64,000 bases of DNA from an uncultured Maricaulis sp. Its GTDB lineage: Bacteria > Pseudomonadota > Alphaproteobacteria > Caulobacterales > Maricaulaceae. Under the pieces are notes generated by a model. The model ran no database searches. It saw only the letters and a program-made list of their open reading frames with translations, and was not told where the DNA came from. Shown one piece after another: positions 1 to 7,768 of the stretch. The position numbers and the translations under genes were made by a program. The stretch spans positions 124,001-188,000 of the forward strand of contig NZ_CAMYLS010000033.1 in assembly GCF_947259345.1 (NCBI RefSeq). The letters are read 5' to 3'. How positions within the stretch are numbered: the stretch's first letter is position 1; the number at the start of each line of letters is the position of its first letter.

Positions 1-618
1 CACATGGTGATTGTCGGTGGCGGCAATACCAGCCTGCCCGCTCGCAGCGCGGAGCGGGTCGAGCAGTGGATCCGCGAGGATGGCGGCGTCCTCGTCACCA
101 TGCGCCAGGCCTCGGTCATGGCGCAGGCGACCTTCTTCGACATGGAGTCCGAAGACGAGGCCGACGAGGCTGCCGACAGTGAGACGCCGGATCGCCGCAA
201 TTATGCGGACATCGGGGTTGATGATGCCGAGCATGTGATTGGCGGGGCGATCTTCCAGACCGATCTGGACCCCTCCCACCCGATCGGGTTCGGCTATGGC
301 GACCGCCTGCTTCCGGTTCACCGCAACACGACGCTTACCTTGCAGCGGCCGGAGGACAATCCTTTCGCCGTGGTGGCGCAGTATACCGATGAGCCGCTGA
401 TGTCGGGCTATGCCTCGCAAATGCGCCAGGACGAGATCAGCGGCACGCCGGCCCTGATCGCCCAGCGCCTGGGTCGCGGCAGCGTCGTAATGTTCGCGGA
501 CAATCCGATGTTCCGCGCCACTTTCCGGGGCACCGAGCGGGCCTTCATGAATGCGATCTTCTTTGGCTCGCTGATCGATCGCCCCTATGGCGATTACGAT
601 GACGAGAACCATCACTAA
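1..618 (+). CDS. C-terminal part of a probable M14-type zinc carboxypeptidase (5' end outside window)
   Basis: The reading frame is open from the first base (a His codon precedes the first Met), so only the last ~205 residues of a longer protein are present. The segment has no M14 zinc ligands. It looks like the Rossmann/glutamine-amidotransferase-like domain that closes many exported M14 peptidases: a GG-rich strand near the start, a helix with IREDGGVLV, and a closing block with GRGSVVMFADNP followed by a Phe/Arg-rich helix. An acidic stretch lies around residues 48-62. Two exported amidohydrolase-family genes follow on the same strand 124 bp downstream, suggesting a periplasmic catabolic group. 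The family call rests on resemblance of the tail only. A different exported hydrolase with the same C-terminal domain is possible. Confidence 0.6.
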   Translation, partial: HMVIVGGGNTSLPARSAERVEQWIREDGGVLVTMRQASVMAQATFFDMESEDEADEAADSETPDRRNYADIGVDDAEHVIGGAIFQTDLDPSHPIGFGYGDRLLPVHRNTTLTLQRPEDNPFAVVAQYTDEPLMSGYASQMRQDEISGTPALIAQRLGRGSVVMFADNPMFRATFRGTERAFMNAIFFGSLIDRPYGDYDDENHH

Positions 619-742
619 TGGCGTTAAGCCGGCGCGAGCATCGCAGCTGTCAGTTCCGCGTTTGACGCCGCGAGCGCGACAGCGTTCAATTGCACAATCT
701 CGTTCGGACCTCTCGTGCCGAACGCCAAGTGGGGAATAGACA

Positions 743-2170
743 ATGACACGCAAGGCATGGATGCCAGCTCTGGCGGCGACCGCCGTTTTGAGTCTGGCGG
801 CGTGCAGTTCCGGCACCGACTCCGATGGTTCCGGTTCTGCCTCGTCGGACACGGATGTTGTCCGGCACAGTCTCGATCCGTTTCCGTCCACCTATGCGGC
901 CCGGGAGAGCGGTACCACGCTCATTCGCGGCGGAACGGTGCTCGACGGAATTGGCGGCGAGATTGAAAATGGCGATGTGCTGATCGAGAATGGCCGTATC
1001 AGCGCGGTCGGCACCGGTCTGGAAGCGCCCGAAGGCGCCACCGTGATCGATGCCACCGGGCGCTATGTGACGCCAGGCGTGGTCGATATTCACTCCCACC
1101 TCGGTGCCTATCCGTCTCCCAGCGTCAGCGCGCACAGCGATGGCAATGAAGCCACCCAGCCGGTCACGGCCGAAGTCTGGGTAGAGCACAGCGTCTGGCC
1201 GCAGGACCCCGGCTTCGAAGCCGCCCTCGCCGGCGGTGTGACCACGCTTCACATTCTGCCCGGCTCCGCCAATCTCTTTGGCGGACGCGGTGTCACCTTG
1301 CGCAATGTTTCAGCCCGCACGGTCCAGGAAATGAAATTCCCGGACGCGCCCTACACGCTGAAAATGGCCTGTGGTGAAAACCCGTCACGCGTTTATGGCA
1401 ATCGGGGCCAATCCCCGGCCACCGACATGGGCAATATGGCCGGATATCGCGCTGCCTGGATCCGGGCCTCCGACTACCGCGACAGCTGGCATGAGTATTG
1501 GGAAGCCGCCGAAAATGGCGAGGATGCCACGGCGCCGACCCGCGATCTTGAGCTGGAAACCCTGATGGGTGTCCTGGACGGCGAAATCCTGATCCAGATG
1601 CATTGCTACCGGGCTGACCAAATGGCGCAGGTCATGGATCTGTCCGAGGAATTTGGTTACCAGGTCACGACCTTCCATCATGCGGTCGAAGCCTACAAAA
1701 TCCCTGACCTTCTCGCCGAGAACGGCGCTTGCGCCGCGGTCTGGGCCGATTGGGGCGGATTCAAGATGGAAGCCTATGACGCCATCCGCGAGAACCTCGC
1801 CCTGACCCATGCAAACGGGGCCTGCGCGATGATCCATTCGGACAGCGATATGGGTATCCAGCGCCTCAATCAGGAAGTCGCCAAGGCGCTCGGTGATGGT
1901 CGCCGTGCCGGCCTCGAAATTTCCGACGGCGAAGCCTGGGCCTGGCTGTCCTCGAACCCGGCGCAGGCGCTGGGTATCGCGGATCAGACCGGCAGCCTGC
2001 AAGCCGGCCTTCGCGCCGACGTCGTGCTGTGGTCTGGCAATCCCTATTCCACCTATACACGGGCCGATCAGGTCTGGATCGACGGCGCGCTGAGTTTTGA
2101 CCGGCGTGATGAAGACCAGCAACCGGTCCGAGACTTCATGCTCGGTCAGCCGGGTGAGGGAGAACAATGA
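743..2170 (+). CDS. Exported amidohydrolase (imidazolonepropionase-like), lipoprotein
   Basis: This 475-residue protein starts with a lipoprotein signal peptide (positively charged MTRK, hydrophobic core, LAAC lipobox at about residue 21), so it is probably anchored in an envelope membrane. The amidohydrolase fold follows: the small beta domain (GGTVLDGIGGEIENGDVLIE), then the metal motif H-S-H in VVDIHSHLG around residue 117. Later come MHCYR, TTFHHAVEAYK and HSDSD, which supply the remaining His and Asp metal ligands. The C-terminal GxxADVVLW block is typical of imidazolonepropionase- and isoaspartyl-dipeptidase-like enzymes. The substrate cannot be read from sequence; a peptide- or lactam-type amide is likely. 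The stop codon overlaps the start of the next gene (ATGA), so the two are translationally coupled. Confidence 0.9.
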   Translation: MTRKAWMPALAATAVLSLAACSSGTDSDGSGSASSDTDVVRHSLDPFPSTYAARESGTTLIRGGTVLDGIGGEIENGDVLIENGRISAVGTGLEAPEGATVIDATGRYVTPGVVDIHSHLGAYPSPSVSAHSDGNEATQPVTAEVWVEHSVWPQDPGFEAALAGGVTTLHILPGSANLFGGRGVTLRNVSARTVQEMKFPDAPYTLKMACGENPSRVYGNRGQSPATDMGNMAGYRAAWIRASDYRDSWHEYWEAAENGEDATAPTRDLELETLMGVLDGEILIQMHCYRADQMAQVMDLSEEFGYQVTTFHHAVEAYKIPDLLAENGACAAVWADWGGFKMEAYDAIRENLALTHANGACAMIHSDSDMGIQRLNQEVAKALGDGRRAGLEISDGEAWAWLSSNPAQALGIADQTGSLQAGLRADVVLWSGNPYSTYTRADQVWIDGALSFDRRDEDQQPVRDFMLGQPGEGEQ

Positions 2171-3441
2171 TGAAAGCGATCCTTCCTGCGCTCGCCCTGG
2201 CTCTCGCCAGCACGGCGCCCAGCCTCGCCCAGACTTATGCGGTCACGAACGGCCGTGTGGTCACCAATACCGATCAGGGCGTTATCGCCGATGGTACCGT
2301 CCTGGTTCGTGACGGCAGCATTGTTGCGGTCGGCACCGATGTGACCATCCCCGACGGCACCGAAGTGATCGACGCCGATGGCGGCTGGATCACGCCGGGC
2401 CTGTTCGCGCCCTTTACACAGATCGGCCTGATCGAGGTCGCCCTCGAAGGCTCCACGACAGATGCGGGCGCGAATGACTCGCCCTACTCCGTCGCACTGG
2501 ATGTTACCGACGGCTACAATCCCGCTGGCACGCATATCGCGTCGACGCGGATGGGCGGCGTCACCCGAGCCGCCATCTATCCCTCGACCGGCCACAATAT
2601 CTTCGCCGGCCAAGGCGGTCTGGTGAATACAAGCGGCAGTGCCAACTCCGTGTTCGAGAGCGGCAGCTTTGTCTATGCTGACCTGAGCCAGTCGGGCGCC
2701 TCCACGGCAGGCGGCTCCCGTCCGGCCGCCTGGGCCTATCTGGATGCTGCCTTCAACGATGCGCGCGGCTATCCGGGACGTTTCTCGGCGGATCATGAAG
2801 GCGATGCACTGAACCGTTTCGACGCCCAGGCGCTCCTGCCTGTGGTGCGGGGACGGGTTCCCTTGGTGCTGAATATCGATCGAGCTGCCGATCTGCGCCG
2901 GGCGATCCGCTTTCAGGCGGAAAATGCGCCAGTCCAGATCATGATCGAGGGTGGCGCCGAGGCCTGGCTTGTCGCTGACGAGCTGGCCGCGGCTGGCATT
3001 CCGGTCCTGCTGGACCCGCTGCGCAATCTCCCGGCCTCCTTCGACGAGATTGCGGCCACGCTGGATGGCGCCCAGCGCCTGCATGCAGCCGGTGTCACCG
3101 TGGCCTATACCACGCTGACTTCAGACGGGTATTACAATGCCCGCCTGATCACCCAGCATGCCGGCAATGCGGTGGCCAATGGCGTTGCCTGGGACCAGGC
3201 CTTCCGGTCAATCACCCTCACCCCGGCGGAAATCTACGGGATGGGCGATCGCTATGGCGCCCTGGCAACCGGCTATGCCGGTGATGTCGTGGTCTGGGAT
3301 GGCGATCCGCTTGAGGTGATGAGTTCGCCGACAGCGGTCCTCATTGATGGCGAGATAACAGAGATGGATTCGCGGCAAACGCGCCTTCTCAACCGTTACA
3401 TCAATATCACGGACGAGACGCCATTCGCCTATCGGCGTTAG
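2167..3441 (+). CDS. Exported amidohydrolase-family protein lacking the metal-binding motif
   Basis: This 424-residue protein has a Sec signal peptide (hydrophobic core, cleavage near PSLAQ-TY at ~22). It is homologous in layout to the preceding gene: VTNGRVVTNTDQGVIADGTV in the N-terminal beta domain and YAGDVVVWDGDPLEV at the C-terminal end. Where an active enzyme has HSH after the ITPG turn, it reads ITPGLFAPFTQIG. The later His ligands are also absent (for example VQIMIEGGAEAWL, where the family has a histidine), and no HSDSD equivalent is seen. It therefore looks catalytically dead, perhaps a non-catalytic partner or substrate-binding subunit of the upstream enzyme, with which it overlaps by 4 nt. 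The absence of the ligands is seen directly; the partner role is inference. Confidence 0.87.
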   Translation: MMKAILPALALALASTAPSLAQTYAVTNGRVVTNTDQGVIADGTVLVRDGSIVAVGTDVTIPDGTEVIDADGGWITPGLFAPFTQIGLIEVALEGSTTDAGANDSPYSVALDVTDGYNPAGTHIASTRMGGVTRAAIYPSTGHNIFAGQGGLVNTSGSANSVFESGSFVYADLSQSGASTAGGSRPAAWAYLDAAFNDARGYPGRFSADHEGDALNRFDAQALLPVVRGRVPLVLNIDRAADLRRAIRFQAENAPVQIMIEGGAEAWLVADELAAAGIPVLLDPLRNLPASFDEIAATLDGAQRLHAAGVTVAYTTLTSDGYYNARLITQHAGNAVANGVAWDQAFRSITLTPAEIYGMGDRYGALATGYAGDVVVWDGDPLEVMSSPTAVLIDGEITEMDSRQTRLLNRYINITDETPFAYRR

Positions 3442-3459
3442 GGGATCAGCCTTGTTGCG

Positions 3460-3487
3460 TTGACTCGCAGCGGCGCCCCCGTATTTT
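3460..3487 (+). promoter_or_regulatory. Sigma70-type promoter of the DEAD-box helicase gene
   Basis: TTGACT at 3460-3465 and TATTTT at 3482-3487 are separated by 16 bp. The expected start of transcription is near 3494, immediately before a strong hairpin (3500-3524) and about 60 nt upstream of the helicase start codon. The match was found by eye; no start-site data are available. Confidence 0.55.
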
Positions 3488-3499
3488 GCGCTCACCAAG

Positions 3500-3524
3500 C
3501 GGCCGCGCCACTACGGCGCGGCCG
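3500..3524 (+). promoter_or_regulatory. 10-bp perfect hairpin in the helicase mRNA leader
   Basis: The arms CGGCCGCGCC and GGCGCGGCCG flank a 5-nt loop (ACTAC). The run TTTTAA follows 6 nt later, so the element could also act as a terminator for the amidohydrolase genes. It lies just downstream of the predicted -10 and upstream of the ribosome-binding site AAAAGGAC (3545-3551), so it would sit at the 5' end of the helicase mRNA. Confidence 0.5.
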
Positions 3525-3554
3525 TACCGTTTTAAGGTCAAACAAAAGGACGCC

Positions 3555-5099
3555 ATGACGTTCGCAGATCTGGGTTTGAGCCCAAAACTACTCGAAGCCA
3601 TCCAAAAGGCTGGCTATAGCGAACCGACCCCGATCCAGGCCGGCGCCATTCCCCCCGCGCTTGCCGGGAGAGACGTGCTTGGCATTGCCCAAACCGGGAC
3701 CGGGAAGACTGCGTCCTTCACCCTGCCCCTTATCGAGCGCTTGTCACGTGGCCGCGCCAAGGCCCGCATGCCACGCTCGCTCATCATCGCGCCGACCCGC
3801 GAACTCGCCGCCCAGTGCGCCGAGAATTTCGAGACCTATTCGGAAGGCCAAAAGCTCTCCATGGCGCTGCTGATCGGCGGCGTCGCCTTTGGCCCGCAAG
3901 AGGAAATTCTCAACAAGGGCGCGGATGTACTGATCGCCACACCCGGCCGTTTGCTTGATCACTTTGGTCGCGGAAAGCTGCTGATGACCGGCGTTCAGAT
4001 GCTTGTCGTCGACGAAGCCGACCGCATGCTGGACATGGGCTTCATTCCGGATCTGGAAAAGATCTTCTCGCTGGTTCCGCCGCCGCCGCGTCGTCAGACC
4101 CTCTTTTTCTCGGCCACCATGCCGAAGGAAATCCAGAGCCTGGTGGACCGCTTCCTACGCGATCCGGAACGTGTGGAAGTCTCCCGTCCGGCAACCGCGT
4201 CCATCAATATCAGCCAGTTCATGATCAAGCTGGACGACAATTCGGCCAAGGCCAAGCGCGCAGCCTTGCGCGTGGCCATGTCCCGTGATGGTGTGAAGAA
4301 TGGCATCATTTTCTCGAATCGCAAGCGCGACGTCGACATCGTCGCCCGCTCGCTGCAGCGCCACGGGTTTTCCGCCGCTCCGATCCACGGTGACCTGGAC
4401 CAGTCGGCCCGAACCGCAACCCTGGCCAGCTTCAAGTCCGGTGAATTGCGTTTCCTGGTCGCCAGCGATGTCGCCGCACGCGGCCTCGATATTCCCGATG
4501 TCAGCCATGTCTTCAATTACGACATGCCGCACCATGCTGATGATTATGTCCACCGCATCGGCCGTACCGGCCGTGCAGGAAAATCCGGCGAGTCGATCAC
4601 GATCTTCGTGCCCGGTGACGAAAAATCGCTGGCGGCCGTCCTCAAGCTGATACAGACCGAGATTCCCGAACTCGTTCTCGACGGAATGGGTGAGGCGATG
4701 GCCGATGCCGGCGCCTCTGGTGGCCGGTCGCGCCGGTCTGCGTCGAAGACGGATGGCAGCGCATCGGCATCCAGAAACGACTCATCGAGCTCTCGCTCGC
4801 GCTCGCGCAAGCCACGTCGCTCCGAAGAAACCGCAGATGAATCCTCGGGCAGCACCGCATCAGCGGCACAAAAGGCTGTCGACGCGGTTGAGGAGAAACA
4901 GAAAGAGCCGGCTCGACAGGCTCGACCCAAAGCGCCTGCCGCCGCGAAACCGGAACCGAAAACGCGGGATTCCCATTCTGAATCGTCGCGCCGTGGCGGC
5001 CGGAATCCCGGTTCCAAGCGGGATCGCGGCCAGGATAATGACCGGTCCGTGGTCGGTTTTGGCGACCATGTGCCCAGCTTCATGAACGCCGACCGTTGA
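3555..5099 (+). CDS. DEAD-box ATP-dependent RNA helicase (RhlE-like)
   Basis: This 514-residue helicase unwinds RNA secondary structure, probably in ribosome assembly or mRNA turnover. I chose ATG 3555 because AAAAGGAC lies just upstream and the family begins with the Q-motif region (FADLGLSPKLLEAI, PTPIQ). Motifs in order: AQTGTGKT (I), PTRELAAQ (Ia), TPGRLLD (Ib), DEAD (II, VVDEADRMLDMGF), SAT (III), then in the second RecA lobe IIFSNRKRD (IV), ASDVAARGLDIPDV (V) and HRIGRTGRAG (VI). After about residue 380 comes a low-complexity Ser/Arg/Lys/Ala tail of ~130 residues, likely RNA-binding and disordered. Its promoter and leader hairpin lie just upstream. Confidence 0.95.
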   Translation: MTFADLGLSPKLLEAIQKAGYSEPTPIQAGAIPPALAGRDVLGIAQTGTGKTASFTLPLIERLSRGRAKARMPRSLIIAPTRELAAQCAENFETYSEGQKLSMALLIGGVAFGPQEEILNKGADVLIATPGRLLDHFGRGKLLMTGVQMLVVDEADRMLDMGFIPDLEKIFSLVPPPPRRQTLFFSATMPKEIQSLVDRFLRDPERVEVSRPATASINISQFMIKLDDNSAKAKRAALRVAMSRDGVKNGIIFSNRKRDVDIVARSLQRHGFSAAPIHGDLDQSARTATLASFKSGELRFLVASDVAARGLDIPDVSHVFNYDMPHHADDYVHRIGRTGRAGKSGESITIFVPGDEKSLAAVLKLIQTEIPELVLDGMGEAMADAGASGGRSRRSASKTDGSASASRNDSSSSRSRSRKPRRSEETADESSGSTASAAQKAVDAVEEKQKEPARQARPKAPAAAKPEPKTRDSHSESSRRGGRNPGSKRDRGQDNDRSVVGFGDHVPSFMNADR

Positions 5100-5149
5100 G
5101 CCAGGCCAGACCGCACGGCAAGGGATGGCTGCACGAAGTGTAACAACAA

Positions 5150-5164
5150 CTCATACGGTATGAG
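5150..5164. repeat. Short inverted repeat upstream of the diguanylate cyclase gene
   Basis: CTCATA and TATGAG flank CGG (15 bp, 6-bp arms), about 27 bp before the cyclase start codon. It is followed by GCGATTTTTACC. It could be an operator or a small hairpin. The arms are short, so chance cannot be excluded. Confidence 0.3.
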
Positions 5165-5190
5165 CGATTTTTACCACTTCTTTCCCTTTG

Positions 5191-6306
5191 ATGCCTACAG
5201 TGTCCCTAATCCGAACAGCGAAGGCATTCGCTTCGGCAGGGAAGGGTTTTCTGGTGAACGGTCGACTGCTTGGAAATGAAGGACGTGAGTTCGCGCTCAA
5301 GGCGCTGGACCTCATGGATCAGTTCGGCATCGCGCCGACCCCCGAAAACTATGCGGTCTGGGTTTGTTTCGCGAGCGACACCAATCCGGAACTCTGCGAG
5401 ACCCTGAAAGGTCACATTGAGTCCGGCGACACCTTCTCCGAAACCATCAATAACGAGCTTTTTGAACAGTATTTCCAGTGGAAAGCTATCCAGGACGCGA
5501 TCCTGGAAAGCGGCGGCGCCATGTGTCGCGAGCTGGGCGCCGTTCAGCAAACTCTAGAAGCCGCCGAGCGCGACACCGCCGCCTATGGCAAGGCACTTGA
5601 GGGCGCCAGCCATGAGTTGATCGCCAGCCCCGATGCCCACGGTATGAAAAAACTGGTGGAGAGCCTCGTCTCGGCGACGGCCCGCATGCAGCGCCGAAGC
5701 CAGGCGCTGGAAGACCGCCTTCAAGCGACATCGAATGAAGTCACGCAGCTTCGTTCAAATCTCGAAAAGGTTCGCGAAGAGGCCATGACCGATGCCCTCA
5801 CCGGCATCGCAAATCGCAAGCGTTTCGACGAGAGCCTCCGCCGCGCGCGCCGTGATTCGGAAACCAAGAAACAACCGCTCAGCCTGGTCCTGTGCGATAT
5901 CGATTTCTTCAAGCGATTCAACGACACATGGGGCCACCAGACCGGTGACCAGATCATCCGATTTGTCGCCGGTTGCCTCACCCGTCATGCTGGCGAGGGC
6001 CATCTGGTTGCCCGCTATGGCGGAGAAGAATTCGGGATTGTTATGCCGAACACGCCTCCGAATATCGCCGAACAAGTGGCCGAGAAAATCCGGAAGACCG
6101 TCGAATCCAAGAAGTTGCTACGCAAATCCACGAATGAGGACCTCGGCAACATCACCGTGTCTCTTGGCATTGCGACCTATCAGGAAGGCGAGTCGATCGA
6201 GGATCTGATCGAACGTTCGGATTCAAATCTCTACCGCTCAAAAACCGAAGGCCGCAATCGGACCACGGTCGACGATGGGCGCACGATTGCGCGAAGCGCC
6301 GCGTAA
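5191..6306 (+). CDS. Diguanylate cyclase (GGDEF), cytoplasmic, without the canonical inhibitory site
   Basis: This protein of about 371 residues should make c-di-GMP from two GTP. The N-terminal ~170 residues are a helical domain with no obvious membrane span, followed by a coiled coil (about 160-195, ALEDRLQATSNEVTQLR). The GGDEF domain follows: DALTGIANRK, DIDFFKRFNDTWGH (metal/GTP site) and the active-site loop GGEEF. The four residues at the I-site position, five residues before GGEEF, are GEGH rather than RxxD, so product feedback inhibition is probably absent. The first ATG (5191) is preceded by an in-frame TTG and a poor ribosome-binding site; GTG 5252 (in LVNGRLLGNEG) is an alternative start. 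Its neighbours do not reveal its pathway. Confidence 0.92.
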   Translation: MPTVSLIRTAKAFASAGKGFLVNGRLLGNEGREFALKALDLMDQFGIAPTPENYAVWVCFASDTNPELCETLKGHIESGDTFSETINNELFEQYFQWKAIQDAILESGGAMCRELGAVQQTLEAAERDTAAYGKALEGASHELIASPDAHGMKKLVESLVSATARMQRRSQALEDRLQATSNEVTQLRSNLEKVREEAMTDALTGIANRKRFDESLRRARRDSETKKQPLSLVLCDIDFFKRFNDTWGHQTGDQIIRFVAGCLTRHAGEGHLVARYGGEEFGIVMPNTPPNIAEQVAEKIRKTVESKKLLRKSTNEDLGNITVSLGIATYQEGESIEDLIERSDSNLYRSKTEGRNRTTVDDGRTIARSAA

Positions 6307-6336
6307 ACCCGCCTCAATTCGTTGCGAAACCGGATC

Positions 6337-6358
6337 AGGCCGCCTGGCAGGGCGGCCT
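6337..6358. terminator. Candidate bidirectional terminator between cyclase and GST genes
   Basis: An 8-bp perfect stem (AGGCCGCC / GGCGGCCT) with a 6-nt loop lies between the convergent cyclase (+) and GST (-) genes. There is only a weak T-run (TTGTCAT), so termination efficiency is uncertain. Confidence 0.45.
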
Positions 6359-6365
6359 TGTCATA

Positions 6366-6956
6366 TCAGGTTCCGGCAGGCGGCAATGTCGCACGGAAAC
6401 TCGGTCGAGATTCCCAGGCATCCAACAATGCCGTGAGATGCGGCCGCCCGGTTCGCCAGCCACTCTCCGGATACCGAAAATCCATGTATGCCAAGGCTAC
6501 AGCCATGGTAAGCGGCCCTTGAGCCAGCGGGCTTTCCAGATCACCGACCGCCTGCTCAATCTCATCGATCGCCCGCATGATCCCTCGCTCCCGGCGCTGG
6601 ATCCAGAATTCCGATTGGATGCCTTCATCACGCACCATTTCGACACGGCGCGCCACGGTCAGATCCAGAAGTCCACTGCCGAGCGCCTCGAGCCGACGAT
6701 CATTCCAGCCGCGCGGCCACGGCTCGCCCGCTTGCTCGCACAAATAGTCGGCAATCAGGCCGCTTTCGGTAAAAGCCTGGCCATCATCCAGGACCAGGCA
6801 GGGGACTCGACCGAGCGGATTGGCCTGTAGCAAGGCCGGGTCATCATCGAAAGGATGGGCTTCAATCTCTTCCACCTCATCAGCAAGGCCCAGCTCGCGC
6901 GCCATGACCCGACATTTGCGTGAATAGGGCGAGGTGGTCGAGATGATGAGTTTCAT
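6366..6956 (-). CDS. Glutathione S-transferase family protein
   Basis: This 196-residue protein opens with the thioredoxin-like GST fold (MKLIISTTSPYSRKCRV, catalytic Ser/Cys region near residues 8-14). The cis-Pro strand is GRVPCLVLDDG, followed by the Glu-Ser pair (FTESGLIADYL) that contacts glutathione. An all-helical C-terminal domain follows. It is the last gene of the SUF operon, 6 nt after sufA. Its position suggests a thiol or stress role alongside Fe-S assembly, but GSTs are promiscuous and the placement may only be lineage synteny. Substrate unknown. Confidence 0.88.
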   Translation of the reverse strand: MKLIISTTSPYSRKCRVMARELGLADEVEEIEAHPFDDDPALLQANPLGRVPCLVLDDGQAFTESGLIADYLCEQAGEPWPRGWNDRRLEALGSGLLDLTVARRVEMVRDEGIQSEFWIQRRERGIMRAIDEIEQAVGDLESPLAQGPLTMAVALAYMDFRYPESGWRTGRPHLTALLDAWESRPSFRATLPPAGT

Positions 6957-6962
6957 GGTCGG

Positions 6963-7322
6963 TCAGACTTCCCTGACAGGAACGATCGTCACGCTTTCCC
7001 CGCAACCACACGCGTCCGTTTGATTGGGGTTGTTGAACACGAATTTCGCATGAAGCGGCGTGATTTCATAGTCGATCTGGGTGCCGAGCAGGAAAAGCAG
7101 CGCCTTGGACTCGAGTACGATCTCGACGCCCTGGTCCTCAACGCGCTCGTCCAGCGGGCCGGGTGCATCGACATAGGCCATCTCGTATTCCATGCCCGCA
7201 CAGCCGCCATTCTTGACGCCGACGCGCAGGAAACCAGCGCCTCGCTGAGCCATCAGCCCCTTGACGCGCTCGGCCGCGGCCTCTGTCAGGCTCACCGCCT
7301 TGGGTCGTTCACGTACAGCCAT
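6963..7322 (-). CDS. sufA: A-type Fe-S carrier protein SufA/IscA
   Basis: This 119-residue A-type carrier receives clusters from the SufBCD scaffold and passes them to target enzymes. The three conserved cysteines are visible: Cys41 (KNGGCAGMEY) and the C-terminal pair Cys105/Cys107 (DACGCGES). The HesB/IscA fold spans nearly the whole length. ATG 7322 is preferred; an in-frame GTG lies directly before it. It is the penultimate gene of the operon, 9 nt after sufT. Confidence 0.95.
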   Translation of the reverse strand: MAVRERPKAVSLTEAAAERVKGLMAQRGAGFLRVGVKNGGCAGMEYEMAYVDAPGPLDERVEDQGVEIVLESKALLFLLGTQIDYEITPLHAKFVFNNPNQTDACGCGESVTIVPVREV

Positions 7323-7331
7323 CACGGCCTC

Positions 7332-7766
7332 CTAGAACATGTTCAGCGCAAGTCGCGCTTCATCAGACATGCGATCCGGCGTCCAGGGCGGCTCGAAGGT
7401 GAGGTCCACCAGTGCCCGGTCGACACCGTCGACCTTCTCGACCGCTTCCTGTACCCAGCCCGGCATTTCGCCGGCGACGGGGCAGCCAGGCGCTGTCAGC
7501 GACATCTGGACTTTCAGGGTGCGGTCGTCTTCCAGATCGACCTTGTAAATCAGCCCAAGCTCATAGATATCGACCGGGATTTCCGGGTCGTAGACGCTCT
7601 TGAGCGCCTCGACGACGGCATCGGTGATCCGCGCCAATTCGTCGGCCGGGATCGCGCCCGTGCCGTCAGCCGGCTTGCTTTCGGTGGCAACCGGGCTTTC
7701 CGTCGCAGGCACGGCGGGCGCAGAGAGGTCGATCACGTCTCGGTTGGTATTATCGGTCATGGTCAT
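7332..7766 (-). CDS. sufT: SUF system maturation factor SufT (MIP18/DUF59 family)
   Basis: This 144-residue protein combines a variable Ala/Pro/Thr-rich N-terminal extension (~40 residues) with the MIP18/PaaD-like domain: DPEIPVDIYELGLIY, then TAPGCPVAGEMP with the conserved cysteine, and FEPPWTPDRMS near the end. SufT proteins help mature Fe-S enzymes. Here it lies between sufS and sufA with 2-nt and 9-nt gaps. Two in-frame ATGs occur at the start (7766 and 7760). Confidence 0.93.
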   Translation of the reverse strand: MTMTDNTNRDVIDLSAPAVPATESPVATESKPADGTGAIPADELARITDAVVEALKSVYDPEIPVDIYELGLIYKVDLEDDRTLKVQMSLTAPGCPVAGEMPGWVQEAVEKVDGVDRALVDLTFEPPWTPDRMSDEARLALNMF

Positions 7767-7768
7767 CC

